Assembly (NCBI GenBank): GCA_007753675.1
Contig: CP036432.1
Location: forward strand, 7,752,233 to 7,816,232
Length of the DNA: 64,000 nt
Source: Stieleria magnilauensis
Lineage (GTDB): Bacteria > Planctomycetota > Planctomycetia > Pirellulales > Pirellulaceae
Reading direction: 5' to 3'
Below are positions 29,293 to 40,020 of the stretch, one piece after another; positions within the stretch are counted from its first letter, which is position 1; every line of letters starts with the position of its first letter. The notes beneath the pieces were generated by a model. The model was not told the origin of the DNA. It saw only the letters and a list, made by a program, of their open reading frames with translations, and searched no databases. Both the position numbers and the translations under genes were made by a program.

Positions 29293-29631
29293 ATGTCCAA
29301 CGACTATCCGATCGAAATTGATGTTCAAACCGTCAAAGCACTGCAGGATTCGGATGAGTCCTTCTTGTTGCTCGATGTGCGACAAAACGAAGAGTATGCG
29401 ACCGCAAAGATCGATGGCAGCGTGCTGATTCCGATGGGGGAGCTGGGTCAACGTCTGGATGAATTGGACCCTCATAAGGACCAACGGATCGTGGTGCATT
29501 GCCACCACGGCGGACGCAGCATGCAGGTGACCGAGGCATTGCGGTCACGCGGTTTTGACAAGGTTCAGAACATGGCCGGCGGGATTGACGCCTGGAGCCT
29601 GCAAATCGACAGCTCGGTTCCGCGTTATTAA
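29293..29631 (+). CDS. Single-domain rhodanese-like sulfurtransferase
   Basis: A 112-residue cytoplasmic protein, one rhodanese domain. Landmarks: FLLLDVRQNEEYATAKIDGS, then the active loop HCHHGGRS with the sulfur-carrying Cys70, and the closing FDKVQNMAGGIDAWS. Such proteins carry sulfane sulfur for cofactor or tRNA thiolation or for detoxification. It starts 11 bases after hisG and is very likely co-transcribed with hisE-hisG; no direct role in histidine synthesis is known. Confidence 0.92.
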   Translation: MSNDYPIEIDVQTVKALQDSDESFLLLDVRQNEEYATAKIDGSVLIPMGELGQRLDELDPHKDQRIVVHCHHGGRSMQVTEALRSRGFDKVQNMAGGIDAWSLQIDSSVPRY

Positions 29632-29824
29632 TCCGGCGTTATTGATCCAGGGCCATTAATGTGGCGCCGAACGCGGCGGAGTCGTGCGGGTCAGGGTACA
29701 TTAGGGGAATGGGTTGTTGACGCCCTATTGTAAAAGCAGTTCCGTCGCGTTCCCGATTCCGGGTGACGGTGTTCCACTGCTGACGACTCTTCGATGATGA
29801 TTTTGGCGACTGCTGGAGGCCCGC

Positions 29825-30889
29825 ATGTTCACCCACGGAAACGAATCGCGACAATCAGAAACCGATGCGGAGTCGTCTGATGCCCCGATTGCCGACCAGC
29901 GGGAACCGTGTGATTCCCCCTCGGCCGCCGGCCGGCATCACACCGATCCCGACGTCGCTCGGGGGCTGTTGGGAAAAATCGAGACGGTCCGGACGCAATT
30001 GCAAAGCGTGATCCGCGGCAAAGCGGACGTCATCGATTCGGTGTTGACCTGTATCCTGGCCGAAGGGTCGGTGCTGGTCGAGGATGTTCCCGGTGTCGGC
30101 AAAACCACGCTGGCCAAGTCCATCGCGGCGCTGATCGACTTGGATTTCCAGCGAATCCAATGCACGCCCGACCTGCTGCCATCGGATATCTTGGGCAGCG
30201 CCATTTTCCAGCCCGCCAGCGGCGAGTTTCACTTTCGTCGCGGCCCGATTTTTTGCAACCTGTTGATCGCCGACGAAATCAACCGCGCCTCGCCGCGAAC
30301 CCAGAGCGCCCTGTTGGAGGCGATGGCAGAGTCCCAGGTCACGATTGATTCGACGCAGTACCGGTTGGAGAAACCGTTTATCGTCATCGCGACTCAAAAC
30401 CCGGTCGGATTCGAAGGGACCTATCCCCTGCCGGAATCGCAGCTGGATCGATTCTTGTTCCGATTGTCGATGGATTACCCGGATCAAGAAAGCGAAATTG
30501 ATTTGTTGCTCGACCAAGCATCGCATGACCCTTCGAGCGAGCTGACGCCGGTGATGCATCGTGACGACCTGGCGACGCTGCAGCGTTTTGTTCGCGAAGT
30601 CACGGTGGATCGAAAGGTGGTCCGCTATCTGGTGGCGCTGGTCAATGCGACCCGCCAAGACACGCGGTTGCGAGTCGGTTGCAGTCCTCGCGGATCGAAG
30701 ATGTTGCTGCGTGCGGCGCAGGCTCGGGCGGTGCTGGACCAACGCGATTACGTGTTGCCCGACGACATTCAAGAAGTCGCCGTCGCCGTGCTCGCCCACC
30801 GAGTTTCGATGCGCTCGGTGTCCACGTCATGGAATGATGCGGCGTCTGTGATCGACGAGCTGATGCGGCAGACGGAGGTGGTGGTGTGA
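29825..30889 (+). CDS. MoxR-family AAA ATPase
   Basis: A 354-residue AAA+ ATPase. After about 40 disordered N-terminal residues come the Walker A GVGKTTLAKS (about 90-99), Walker B in LLIADEINRA, the sensor region IATQNPVGFEGTYPLPESQLDRF, and the C-terminal lid domain. MoxR ATPases act as chaperones in the assembly or activation of protein complexes. It overlaps the DUF58 gene by 4 bases (GTGA), heading a moxR-DUF58-transglutaminase-DUF167 operon, an arrangement common in bacteria. Confidence 0.95.
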   Translation: MFTHGNESRQSETDAESSDAPIADQREPCDSPSAAGRHHTDPDVARGLLGKIETVRTQLQSVIRGKADVIDSVLTCILAEGSVLVEDVPGVGKTTLAKSIAALIDLDFQRIQCTPDLLPSDILGSAIFQPASGEFHFRRGPIFCNLLIADEINRASPRTQSALLEAMAESQVTIDSTQYRLEKPFIVIATQNPVGFEGTYPLPESQLDRFLFRLSMDYPDQESEIDLLLDQASHDPSSELTPVMHRDDLATLQRFVREVTVDRKVVRYLVALVNATRQDTRLRVGCSPRGSKMLLRAAQARAVLDQRDYVLPDDIQEVAVAVLAHRVSMRSVSTSWNDAASVIDELMRQTEVVV

Positions 30890-32349
30890 GTGCGGACGTG
30901 TCGGTCAATCCGTCGGCTGCCCCCGGTGAGACGCTTGGCAGCCAGGGTAATGGCAGCCAGGGTAATGGCAGCCAGGAGTCGGGTAGCCAGGGGAGAATGG
31001 CTGGACGAGCGATGCGGCCGGAGGATGACCGCGGTCGGGGCGACCGTTTCAGCATCGCGTCGGGCAGAAAGTGGAGGCGCATGGCGCGCCGCGTGTTGCA
31101 TGGTTTGGCACGCATTGTGACCGCGCCGATTCGGGCCTACTTGTCGCTCCGCCGCAGCATGACTGTCGCTTCGGTGTCGGTGTTGTTGGCGTTGTTCATG
31201 ACGCTCAATGTGATCTGGGGGTTTCCCTGGAACGGCATGATGGGCGCCGCGGTCGGGTTGCTGGTGGTCGGTTTCGCGATCAATCGAATCATGTGTCCGG
31301 GATTGAAGCTGAGCGTTTCGCTCCCCCGATCCGCCGTCGCCGGGCACCCGTTCTCGGTCAACGTTCGGCTGACCAATGCCAGGATGTTGCCGGCATTGAA
31401 TCTTCGTGTCGGCTGGCACCGCGAAGGTGTCCGCGACATCTACCCTCGTCGCAGCGCAACGGCATGGGACGCCTCACCGCCGGTGTCGTTGGATCTATTG
31501 CGGAGCGGCGACCAGATGCAATGGCACGGGGCGATGCGATTTCACGATCGAGGCATTCACGCGTTGCCCGACTTTCAAGTCGCATCCACGTTTCCGTTTT
31601 ATTTGTTCCATTGTCGCCGTGGCATGGCCACCGACACCCAGATCGCGATCACGCCGGCACCGGCCCGTGATGACGATGATTCGACCACACGCGCGCTGCT
31701 CGCCGCGATCGGCGACTGGGCACAGCAACTCGTCGCCGGTGCCCCGGTGGAGTACGTCGGGAACCGAGAGTATGAAGTCGGTGTCCCGGTGCGGCGCTGG
31801 GATTTCGCCTCGTGGGCGCGGCTGGGGCGTCCGATCGTTCGCGAGTATCAATCTCCATCGATCCAGGCGGTGACTTTGATCGTCGACACGTCGCAGCGCC
31901 CGATCGACGAGCGTGCCGCATCACGCGCCCAACTGAAGCAGCGGAAACGCGAGGCGGAGGTCTTGTTTGAACGATTGATGTCGGTCACCGCGACCGCGAT
32001 CGCCGAGATCACCAGTCGACGGGTGCAGCTTAATCTTTGTTTGACCCATGAGCCCGTCGTCGAACTCCCCTCGCGTTCGCTGGCCCAGCCGACCGAAGAC
32101 GTCGAGCGGATGCTCGTTCGCTTGGCGGCCGCCACTCCGGTCGATCCACTCGTGGGTGAGGAACGTCTCCGCGACGCGATCCAATCGATCCGGTCACAAC
32201 CGACGTTGATTTTTTCGATGTTGGATCTCGGCGATCAAGAGCGTGCCGGACTTGCCGGCAACCTGCCCGGTCATGTGACCTACATGAGGATCCGACCTCC
32301 CAAACGCGATGGCCACGAAGCACATTTGGGAGATGCAGATGATCGATAA
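30886..32349 (+). CDS. DUF58-domain membrane protein
   Basis: A 487-residue protein from a GTG start coupled to moxR. Residues about 15-40 are four imperfect five-residue repeats encoded by a 15-base tandem repeat (GNGSQ pattern). Two adjacent hydrophobic helices follow (SVLLALFMTLNVIWGF and GAAVGLLVVGFAI), then a beta-rich domain and the DUF58 core, recognisable by YEVGVPVRRWDFASWARLG. The C-terminal part is von Willebrand-like (VTLIVDTSQRPID). The function of DUF58 proteins is unknown; they are typically MoxR partners at the membrane. Confidence 0.88.
   Translation: MSADVSVNPSAAPGETLGSQGNGSQGNGSQESGSQGRMAGRAMRPEDDRGRGDRFSIASGRKWRRMARRVLHGLARIVTAPIRAYLSLRRSMTVASVSVLLALFMTLNVIWGFPWNGMMGAAVGLLVVGFAINRIMCPGLKLSVSLPRSAVAGHPFSVNVRLTNARMLPALNLRVGWHREGVRDIYPRRSATAWDASPPVSLDLLRSGDQMQWHGAMRFHDRGIHALPDFQVASTFPFYLFHCRRGMATDTQIAITPAPARDDDDSTTRALLAAIGDWAQQLVAGAPVEYVGNREYEVGVPVRRWDFASWARLGRPIVREYQSPSIQAVTLIVDTSQRPIDERAASRAQLKQRKREAEVLFERLMSVTATAIAEITSRRVQLNLCLTHEPVVELPSRSLAQPTEDVERMLVRLAAATPVDPLVGEERLRDAIQSIRSQPTLIFSMLDLGDQERAGLAGNLPGHVTYMRIRPPKRDGHEAHLGDADDR
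30937..30996 (+). repeat. 15-bp coding tandem repeat in the DUF58 gene
   Basis: Units at 30937-30951, 30952-30966, 30967-30981 and 30982-30996; the first two are identical (GGCAGCCAGGGTAAT) and the last two are diverged. The 15-base period keeps the frame and adds five residues per unit. Confidence 0.9.
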
Positions 32350-34708
32350 ACCGATCCATCGACGCAGTTCGCTGGTCGCTGCCGATCAATTGAACGATTC
32401 GCCGGCAAAGTTCTGGCTGTTACCCGGGTTGTTGTTGGTCCAGGCGATCTTCGTAGGATCGGCGTTCGAAACGATGGCGATGACGTTGGGCGCGTTTGCG
32501 TTTGCCCTTCTCGTCGTCGGTTTTTTTCTTCAGGGGATCGGGCAGCGCGCGGCGGTTCGGGCAAAGTCTGCGTCACCGAACCGCCCCCCGGGGCTGTCTG
32601 ACTCGCGCTGGCCGGCAACCCCGGCCGACGCCCACCACAAGGATCACGCGGGGACGCCCCCCGGCAGCGATCACCTGATGTTGTTGCGGAAATTTGCGAT
32701 GTTGCCAGTCCTGTTGATCGTCAGCGGACTGGGGGTGTCGCTGCGAATCGTGCATCACATGTCGGGCAATCTGAATCCGGTCGCGATGGTCGTCGATTCC
32801 ACGTCGCATCTGGCATTTCTGGTGATTGCGACGCTATGGGTGTTCTACCCGCGTCGCGGACATCCGGCGATGTTGGGCTGTGGTCTGTTGCTGGTTCTGA
32901 CGACCGTGACCGGCGGTGGTGTCAGCCAAACGATCACCGGCCAATTGGTCGCCGCGCTGGCGACGGTGATCGCATTTTCATTCGGGGCCGACCACATCCT
33001 GCGGCGTTGGCAGAGCGATGGATCCAGGACGAGACGCAAGGTGGCGCAAGAACGATTTCCCAAGACGACTCCCCTGCCCCGATCCACGGTTTCGATCTCG
33101 ACCCATTCGGATCAGGCGAGCGCCGGCCGCAGTACCTTGATCTATTCGGTGCTGGCGCTTTCGGTCTTGCTGATGTCCACCAGCGCCGCGGGGCACTTGG
33201 CCAACCACGTCGTGCCGGGGCTGCAGCTGGATTTTTTCGATCGCCTCTCTCAATCGCTCGAAGCGGTCACGGCCAACTCCATCATCGGTGGTTCTCGCTA
33301 CGTCAGGGGCAGCAAGCTGGGGTCGGTCCGAAATCACATGATCGGAGATCCGGGCGAACCCGCCGTTCGCGCGTTTTCGGTCACCGCGCCCGGATATCTA
33401 CGCGGCACGGTGTTCGATTTGTATCTCGATGGCCGATGGTCCACGGCCTCGTATCGCAACTTCACACGCGGGGTCGAGATCGATTCGATTCTGCCGCGAA
33501 CCGCCAAGGTGGAGGGGCCCGGTGAGACGACTCTGGTCGTCAGCAAAGGTGCCAGCTTGGATCGATTTCACGTGTCAAAGAATCCGCCAGAAGAGGATTC
33601 GGATGAGGACTTGTTGGGCACGATCGAAGTTCACAATGAGCCGCTCAAAGGCCGACTGACCTTTACGGCACTCTCGACCGATTGGATCGAAGCGTCAACG
33701 TCCGGCGCGATGCTTTCGCATCACGACATGGTGATCAATGGAGTGGATTCTCGACAGCCCTACGTGTTGGGCATCCGCTCGGACGCACCGCGGGAAACAC
33801 TAGATCCGCTACGCGAAGCAATCCTGCTGGAATTGCCGCGGCAATTGCGGAATGCCATTGCCCCGGTCGCGCGATCGGTTTGTGACGGACGGCTGACGGC
33901 CCGATCGAAAGCACGTGCCATCGAAGACTACTTCCAAGCCAACTATCGCTACTCCCTCAGTGGTGTGACGACACCGACGAACGTCGATCCGATCGAACAC
34001 TTCTTGAGTACCCAGCACCCGGCGCACTGCGAGTTTTTTGCCAGTGCCGCCGCCGTCATGCTTCGCGCCGAAGGCGTCCCGACGCGTTATGTGACCGGGT
34101 ATGTCGTCACCGAACGGAGCGAAGGAGACGAGTATTGGCTGGCGAGGAATCGTGACGCCCACGCATGGGTGGAAGCGTACGATGAAATCAGCGAGCAATG
34201 GTTTCCCGTCGAGGCCACGGTCGGACGCACGTACCGAACATTGATGACCGATGAAGGTTTGGCGGATACCGGTGCCGGCGCCCAAGACGGTTTCTTGGAT
34301 GGCGAGGAGGACCAGTCGCTGCTGGGGATGATCGTGGGGCGTCTGTTGTCGTTTCGCGCGACCGATTCGTTGACGTTTCTGTTTCGCATCGCCCAGTTGC
34401 CACTGTTTTGCATCGTCGTTGGACTGCTCTGGATCCGCCACCGCCAAAAACAAAAGGCCGGCAGTGATCCGATGGAATTCGAAAGTCGGCAAATGTTGCA
34501 TCGGGTGGATCGAAAACTGCGCAAACACGCGCTGATTCGTGATCGATCCGAAACCTTGCATCAGTTCGCGTCCAGGGTCGAGTCGGTCGCGGGCGAGCGA
34601 CCCGAAGCGGCGAGCTTGTTGGCCCGCGCCGCACAGTGGTATCGAGACTACGCCGCGGCTCGCTATCGCGGCAAGATGCCAACCCCGATGGATGCGACGG
34701 GCGGGTGA
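32339..34708 (+). CDS. Transglutaminase-like membrane protein (DUF3488-type plus TGase core)
   Basis: A 789-residue membrane protein. I chose the ATG at 32339, with GGGAG 6 bases upstream; upstream ATGs at 32333 and 32309 are possible. Several N-terminal hydrophobic helices (GLLLVQAIFVGSAFE, MTLGAFAFALLVVGFFL, LLVLTTVTGGGVS) precede a large periplasmic region. The transglutaminase core has Cys564 in HPAHCEFFASAAAVML, a YVTGYVV strand and His608 in RDAHAWVEAYD; the third catalytic residue may be Glu in PVEATVG rather than the usual Asp. A final membrane helix (PLFCIVVGLLWI) and a soluble tail follow. It completes the MoxR-DUF58 set; the substrate is unknown. Confidence 0.88.
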   Translation: MIDKPIHRRSSLVAADQLNDSPAKFWLLPGLLLVQAIFVGSAFETMAMTLGAFAFALLVVGFFLQGIGQRAAVRAKSASPNRPPGLSDSRWPATPADAHHKDHAGTPPGSDHLMLLRKFAMLPVLLIVSGLGVSLRIVHHMSGNLNPVAMVVDSTSHLAFLVIATLWVFYPRRGHPAMLGCGLLLVLTTVTGGGVSQTITGQLVAALATVIAFSFGADHILRRWQSDGSRTRRKVAQERFPKTTPLPRSTVSISTHSDQASAGRSTLIYSVLALSVLLMSTSAAGHLANHVVPGLQLDFFDRLSQSLEAVTANSIIGGSRYVRGSKLGSVRNHMIGDPGEPAVRAFSVTAPGYLRGTVFDLYLDGRWSTASYRNFTRGVEIDSILPRTAKVEGPGETTLVVSKGASLDRFHVSKNPPEEDSDEDLLGTIEVHNEPLKGRLTFTALSTDWIEASTSGAMLSHHDMVINGVDSRQPYVLGIRSDAPRETLDPLREAILLELPRQLRNAIAPVARSVCDGRLTARSKARAIEDYFQANYRYSLSGVTTPTNVDPIEHFLSTQHPAHCEFFASAAAVMLRAEGVPTRYVTGYVVTERSEGDEYWLARNRDAHAWVEAYDEISEQWFPVEATVGRTYRTLMTDEGLADTGAGAQDGFLDGEEDQSLLGMIVGRLLSFRATDSLTFLFRIAQLPLFCIVVGLLWIRHRQKQKAGSDPMEFESRQMLHRVDRKLRKHALIRDRSETLHQFASRVESVAGERPEAASLLARAAQWYRDYAAARYRGKMPTPMDATGG

Positions 34709-35025
34709 ACGAGCAATTGGATTACAAACAGATCGATGCGGAAACGTTGCGGTTCCACGTCCGTGTCACGCCGGGCGCCAAAAAGGCCGGCGTCGGCGGC
34801 ACCCACGACGGAGCGCTCAAGGTTGCCGTTCACACCGCGCCCGAGAATGGGAAAGCCAACCAGGCGGTCATCAAAGCGATCGCCAAGCAACTCGGGATCA
34901 GTAAAAGCCGGGTCGTGATCTTGGCCGGACAAACCGCGCGTGTGAAATCAATCGAAATCAACGGATTGGCCGCGGCCGAGGCAATCGAGCGACTGACGGC
35001 CTTGGCGTCGTCGCCGCTTCAATGA
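34705..35025 (+). CDS. DUF167 (YggU-family) small protein
   Basis: A 106-residue protein from a GTG start that overlaps the preceding stop as GTGA. The DUF167 pattern is clear: LRFHVRVTPGAKKAGVGG, LKVAVHTAPENGKANQAVI, and KSRVVILAGQTARVKSIEI. The family is widespread, small and functionally undefined. Translational coupling places it at the end of the moxR operon. Confidence 0.9.
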   Translation: MNEQLDYKQIDAETLRFHVRVTPGAKKAGVGGTHDGALKVAVHTAPENGKANQAVIKAIAKQLGISKSRVVILAGQTARVKSIEINGLAAAEAIERLTALASSPLQ

Positions 35026-35342
35026 GGCGACACGCATCAAGTTAAGAAGTAACCTGGTGCCTATGCCTTGGACATCGCCCAAGGTCCGCTGATCGGTACA
35101 ACCGGTACCATCGGCCAGATTCGCGAGTCGTTAGAGTTTCTCTTGCCCTATTCTGCTCCCTAAACGGACTCCTTTACCTAATCAGCGTGCTAGGTTTTTT
35201 TGGCCCAGCGTTCAGCAAACTTCCAGCGAGAACCATCGCCAACGCTAACCGTCCCTGACCGCGATCGAAGTCGCAGACGGGGCCGGTCGCAACGCAACGC
35301 ACGGGGCCGGATGGTTCGACTGTTTCCCAAGGAATCCAACGC
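35026..35342. other. Intergenic region, 317 bases
   Basis: Carries a short segment (about 35041-35070, GTTAAG...CTGGTGCCTATGCC) that resembles, in the opposite orientation, part of the repeat upstream of the IS110 element (GGCATAGGCACCAAGTTAAG at 60366-60385). Otherwise I see nothing supported. Confidence 0.45.
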
Positions 35343-35819
35343 ATGCCTTCTTCGAAAGCCGACACGTCAGATCGCACTGAAAGCCGCAACGCATCTTCGA
35401 AAAGCAAACCTAACGAGACCGCCGGTGCGGACACGAGCGCGGCGGCCGAGCAGATCGTCACGCTTGATCGCCGACGCCCCACCGCGGAACGTCGCGGCGG
35501 TGATCCGGATGCCCTGGACGTCGGTGTGATGAAAAACCCGCGACGAAAAAAACAACGTCGCCGGCACATCGATCCGACCACCTGCGAACGAGACTATTCC
35601 GATCCGGAGATCGAGTTCATGCGTGCGATGGATGATTACAAGCGAAAGAGCGGACGCATGTTCCCGACGTGTAGCGAAGTTCTGGAAGTCGTTCGCGACC
35701 TCGGCTACTTTCGATTGACCGATCAGCAAATCGACCTGCTCGGTTTGGGAGAGGGCGACGACGAGGCAGTTGACGCGGTCGACGCGGATGAGTTCGAGGA
35801 AGAAGAAGCGGACGTCTAA
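35343..35819 (+). CDS. Planctomycete-type conserved protein of unknown function
   Basis: A 158-residue soluble protein with a disordered, Ser/Thr/Arg-rich N-terminal half and a basic patch (MKNPRRKKQRRRH). The ordered core reads IEFMRAMDDYKRKSGRMF followed by PTCSEVLEVVRDLGYFRL, a segment I recall as recurring in planctomycete hypothetical proteins. The tail is strongly acidic. The charge pattern suggests nucleic-acid or ribosome contact, but this is a guess. A good terminator follows. Confidence 0.75.
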   Translation: MPSSKADTSDRTESRNASSKSKPNETAGADTSAAAEQIVTLDRRRPTAERRGGDPDALDVGVMKNPRRKKQRRRHIDPTTCERDYSDPEIEFMRAMDDYKRKSGRMFPTCSEVLEVVRDLGYFRLTDQQIDLLGLGEGDDEAVDAVDADEFEEEEADV

Positions 35820-35852
35820 ACGACAGCACCGCGGCATCGAAACATTCAACAG

Positions 35853-35891
35853 GGGCATCCGGCGATGGGGCAACGCCAGATGCCCTTTTTT
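35853..35891 (+). terminator. Rho-independent terminator
   Basis: GGGCATCCGGCG (35853-35864) pairs with CGCCAGATGCCC (35874-35885; one G-T pair) around a 9-base loop, followed directly by seven T residues. It ends the plus-strand gene; the T tract reaches the stop codon of the convergent dehydratase gene. Confidence 0.85.
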
Positions 35892-37846
35892 TATTTCCCC
35901 CGAGCTTTCATGCCCGCCTTGAGTGTCTCGATGATCTCGTCGACGTCATAGATGCAACCGCCCCAGGCTCCGCCGCCGACCTGTTGCAATGCCGCCCACA
36001 GACGTGTGTCCTCGGGCATCGCCGATTCGACCGCCAAATCAGGATGTGGCGAACGTTGCTCCAGCAAGGTCGCCGCCGGCGTGCCATCGGCTGATTCAAT
36101 CAACTCGACGCGACCATCCAGGCTGTTGCGGTCGATCTCGATTTCGATCACATCACCGTCGCGGACTTTGGCGATCGGGCCGCCGGCCAACGCTTCGGGA
36201 CCGACATGACCGACACAGGCTCCCGTGCTGACACCGGAGAATCGGGCGTCGGTGACCAGCGCGACCTCTTTGCCGAACGACAGGTACTTGAGCGCCGAGG
36301 TGATTTGATAGGTTTCTTCCATACCGCATCCGAGCGGTCCGCGGCCGATCAACACGATGATGTCTCCGGCGACGATCGGTTTGCCTTGCTGGCCTTTGAC
36401 CGCGGCGATCGCATCACGCTCGCTGGTGAAGACCCGCGCGGGGCCGCGTTTCCGATAAACGTCGTCGTCATCGATCACACTGGGGTCGATGGACGTCGCT
36501 TTGATCACCGAGCCTTCGGGACAGAGGTTGCCGAGCGGGAAACTGACCGTCGGGGTCAGCCCCTTGGCAGCCGCGTTGGCTGGTGGAACGATCACGTCGT
36601 CTGGATCCACGGCGTCGGACTCGGCCAGTCGTGCACGGCAAAACGCTCGGCGATCGCTGGAACGCCATTGATCCAAGATTTCGTCCCAAGTCATTCCGGT
36701 GACGGTCCGCGCGCTGGATTTCAATAATCCCAGTTCGCGTAGATGCCAGGCCACTTCCGGCACACCGCCGGCCAGGAAAAAACGAATCGTCGGATGGCCG
36801 ACCGGGCCGTTGGGCAAGCAATCGACAAAGCGTGGGACCGATCGATTGATCCGGCGAAACAGCTCCGCATCCGGGCGTTTCAATCCCGCGGCGGCGGCGA
36901 TGGCGGGGATGTGCAGCAACAGGTTCGTGCTGCCCCCGACGGCGGCGTGAATCAACATCGCGTTGTACAGCGCGTCCTCGGTCAGGATCTCGCCCAACGT
37001 GGCACCGGCGGCAACCTGTTCCATCGCAACGTCGGCCGAGTCGCGCGCCATCTGGGTCCAAATCGGGCCGCCGCTGGGACCGAGTGCCGCGTGCGGAACG
37101 GTCATGCCCAATGCTTCGGCGACCACCTGGCTGGTCGCGGCGGTGCCGAGGAATTGACAGCCGCCACCGGGAGTGCCGCAGGCCCGGCAGCCTTCCAGCG
37201 ATGCTTGTTCGAGCGTCATTTCACCTTTAGCGTAACGCGCGCCGATCGATTGGACTTTCCCCGCGTCTTCGCCGACCGTTGCGGGCAAGGTGACGCCACC
37301 GGGAACCAGCACGCTGGGCAAGTCCTTCGCCCCGGCCAAGGCCATCATCATCGCGGGCAGACCCTTGTCGCAGGTCGCGATACCGATCACTGCCTTGCGT
37401 CGCGGCAGCGATCGGATCAGTCGTCGAAAAACGATCGCCGCATCGTTGCGGTACGGCAACGAATCGAACATCCCATGGGTACCTTGGCTACGACCGTCAC
37501 AGGGATCGCTGCAGTAGGCTGAAAACGGCACGGCGCCCCGCTCGGTCAACTGCTCGGCCGCGGCCCGCACCAACAAGCCGATCTCCCAGTGTCCGGTGTG
37601 GTAGCCGAGCGCCAGCGGCGTCCCGTCGTTCTCTCGCAGACCGCCCTGCGTGCTGAGGATCAAGTATTGATCGCCCAGCACCCGACGAGGGTCAAATCCC
37701 ATGCCCACACTTTGCGTCAACCCGAACAGATCACCGGAAGACCACGTCCGCAAGATTTCGTCGGTCAGCGGCAGCGTTCCGGCCGGCCCGTCGGCGTGGG
37801 TGACAAGCGAATCGGGATCAGCGGGAGTGTCGAAGAAAGCTGGCAC
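35891..37846 (-). CDS. IlvD/Edd-family dehydratase, YjhG/YagF (D-xylonate dehydratase) type
   Basis: A 651-residue cytoplasmic iron-sulfur dehydratase. Its length and opening (LVTHADGPAGTLPLTDEIL) match the YjhG/YagF branch, which dehydrates D-xylonate, rather than IlvD (about 560) or Edd (about 600). Cluster and active-site cysteines appear in YCSDPCDGRSQGTHGM, IATCDKGLPAMMMAL and GGGCQFLG. It is the likely entry into a non-phosphorylative pentose pathway. An aldehyde dehydrogenase lies upstream on the same strand but 487 repeat-filled bases away. The exact sugar acid is not proven. Confidence 0.87.
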   Translation of the reverse strand: MPAFFDTPADPDSLVTHADGPAGTLPLTDEILRTWSSGDLFGLTQSVGMGFDPRRVLGDQYLILSTQGGLRENDGTPLALGYHTGHWEIGLLVRAAAEQLTERGAVPFSAYCSDPCDGRSQGTHGMFDSLPYRNDAAIVFRRLIRSLPRRKAVIGIATCDKGLPAMMMALAGAKDLPSVLVPGGVTLPATVGEDAGKVQSIGARYAKGEMTLEQASLEGCRACGTPGGGCQFLGTAATSQVVAEALGMTVPHAALGPSGGPIWTQMARDSADVAMEQVAAGATLGEILTEDALYNAMLIHAAVGGSTNLLLHIPAIAAAAGLKRPDAELFRRINRSVPRFVDCLPNGPVGHPTIRFFLAGGVPEVAWHLRELGLLKSSARTVTGMTWDEILDQWRSSDRRAFCRARLAESDAVDPDDVIVPPANAAAKGLTPTVSFPLGNLCPEGSVIKATSIDPSVIDDDDVYRKRGPARVFTSERDAIAAVKGQQGKPIVAGDIIVLIGRGPLGCGMEETYQITSALKYLSFGKEVALVTDARFSGVSTGACVGHVGPEALAGGPIAKVRDGDVIEIEIDRNSLDGRVELIESADGTPAATLLEQRSPHPDLAVESAMPEDTRLWAALQQVGGGAWGGCIYDVDEIIETLKAGMKARGK

Positions 37847-38333
37847 GGAATTATTATCGAGACAGGGATGGGGGCGATCGTGTAGCGCAGGCAGGCACTA
37901 TACCAAACCAAGCCCTGCCGGGATTGGACGCGAGGCGTTCGACGACTCTGAGATCGCTGACTCTGAGATCGCTGACATGACCCCGACGGGGTCAAAGCCA
38001 GTAGCCGGAGGTGAGCGAAGCGACACCTCCGGACATCCGGTCCCCCGTCAGACGCGACCCCGAAGGGTGTCGAAGCAAATGACGTCGGCGCCCTCGGACC
38101 CGGCCAGCCCGCACGCTCAAGCTCACCGATCGACTCGTTTACGAACGCGGACTGCCGCACCGCCGGCGGATTGATTCGCTGCGACCCGTCCGGGTCGAGG
38201 GGATTCTGGGGTCGTGTTCCCCGGAGGTGGCGCTGCGCTGACCTCCGGCTACTCGCTGAAATCCCTTCGGGATACTCGGATCGCTGACGCTCTCCGCTAA
38301 CACCTGCAGGGCTCAACCCCCGAAACCCCTCCC
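37847..38333. repeat. Hairpin-rich intergenic repeat region
   Basis: 487 bases without a gene, filled with palindromes: TGACCCCG/CGGGGTCA with a 1-base loop at 37978-37994; CCGGAGGTG/CACCTCCGG with a 10-base loop at 38005-38032; CCGGAGGT/ACCTCCGG with a 12-base loop at 38221-38248; and ATCCC/GGGAT near 38263. A 15-base unit (GACTCTGAGATCGCT) is repeated at 37944-37958 and 37959-37973. The first CCGGAGGT stem recurs as the third, so this is at least two copies of one repeat family. Confidence 0.85.
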
Positions 38334-39815
<1,482 letters not shown>

Positions 39816-40020
39816 GGTGACCTCGGGCGGAAGGGGGGAATCGGTATCGGGACGGGAGGGAGTGTGTTTTACCGAATCGAATCGAGCCAAAGGGCGCTGA
39901 ACTGCTCTTGACCTGATTTCTCCACCCATTTTAGGGTGATGATTGCCAGAGGGTAAACCGATAGCCGATGAAGGAATGTCGGCATGCGCCAACCAATTCG
40001 CCCGAGAAAAGGCTGCAAGG

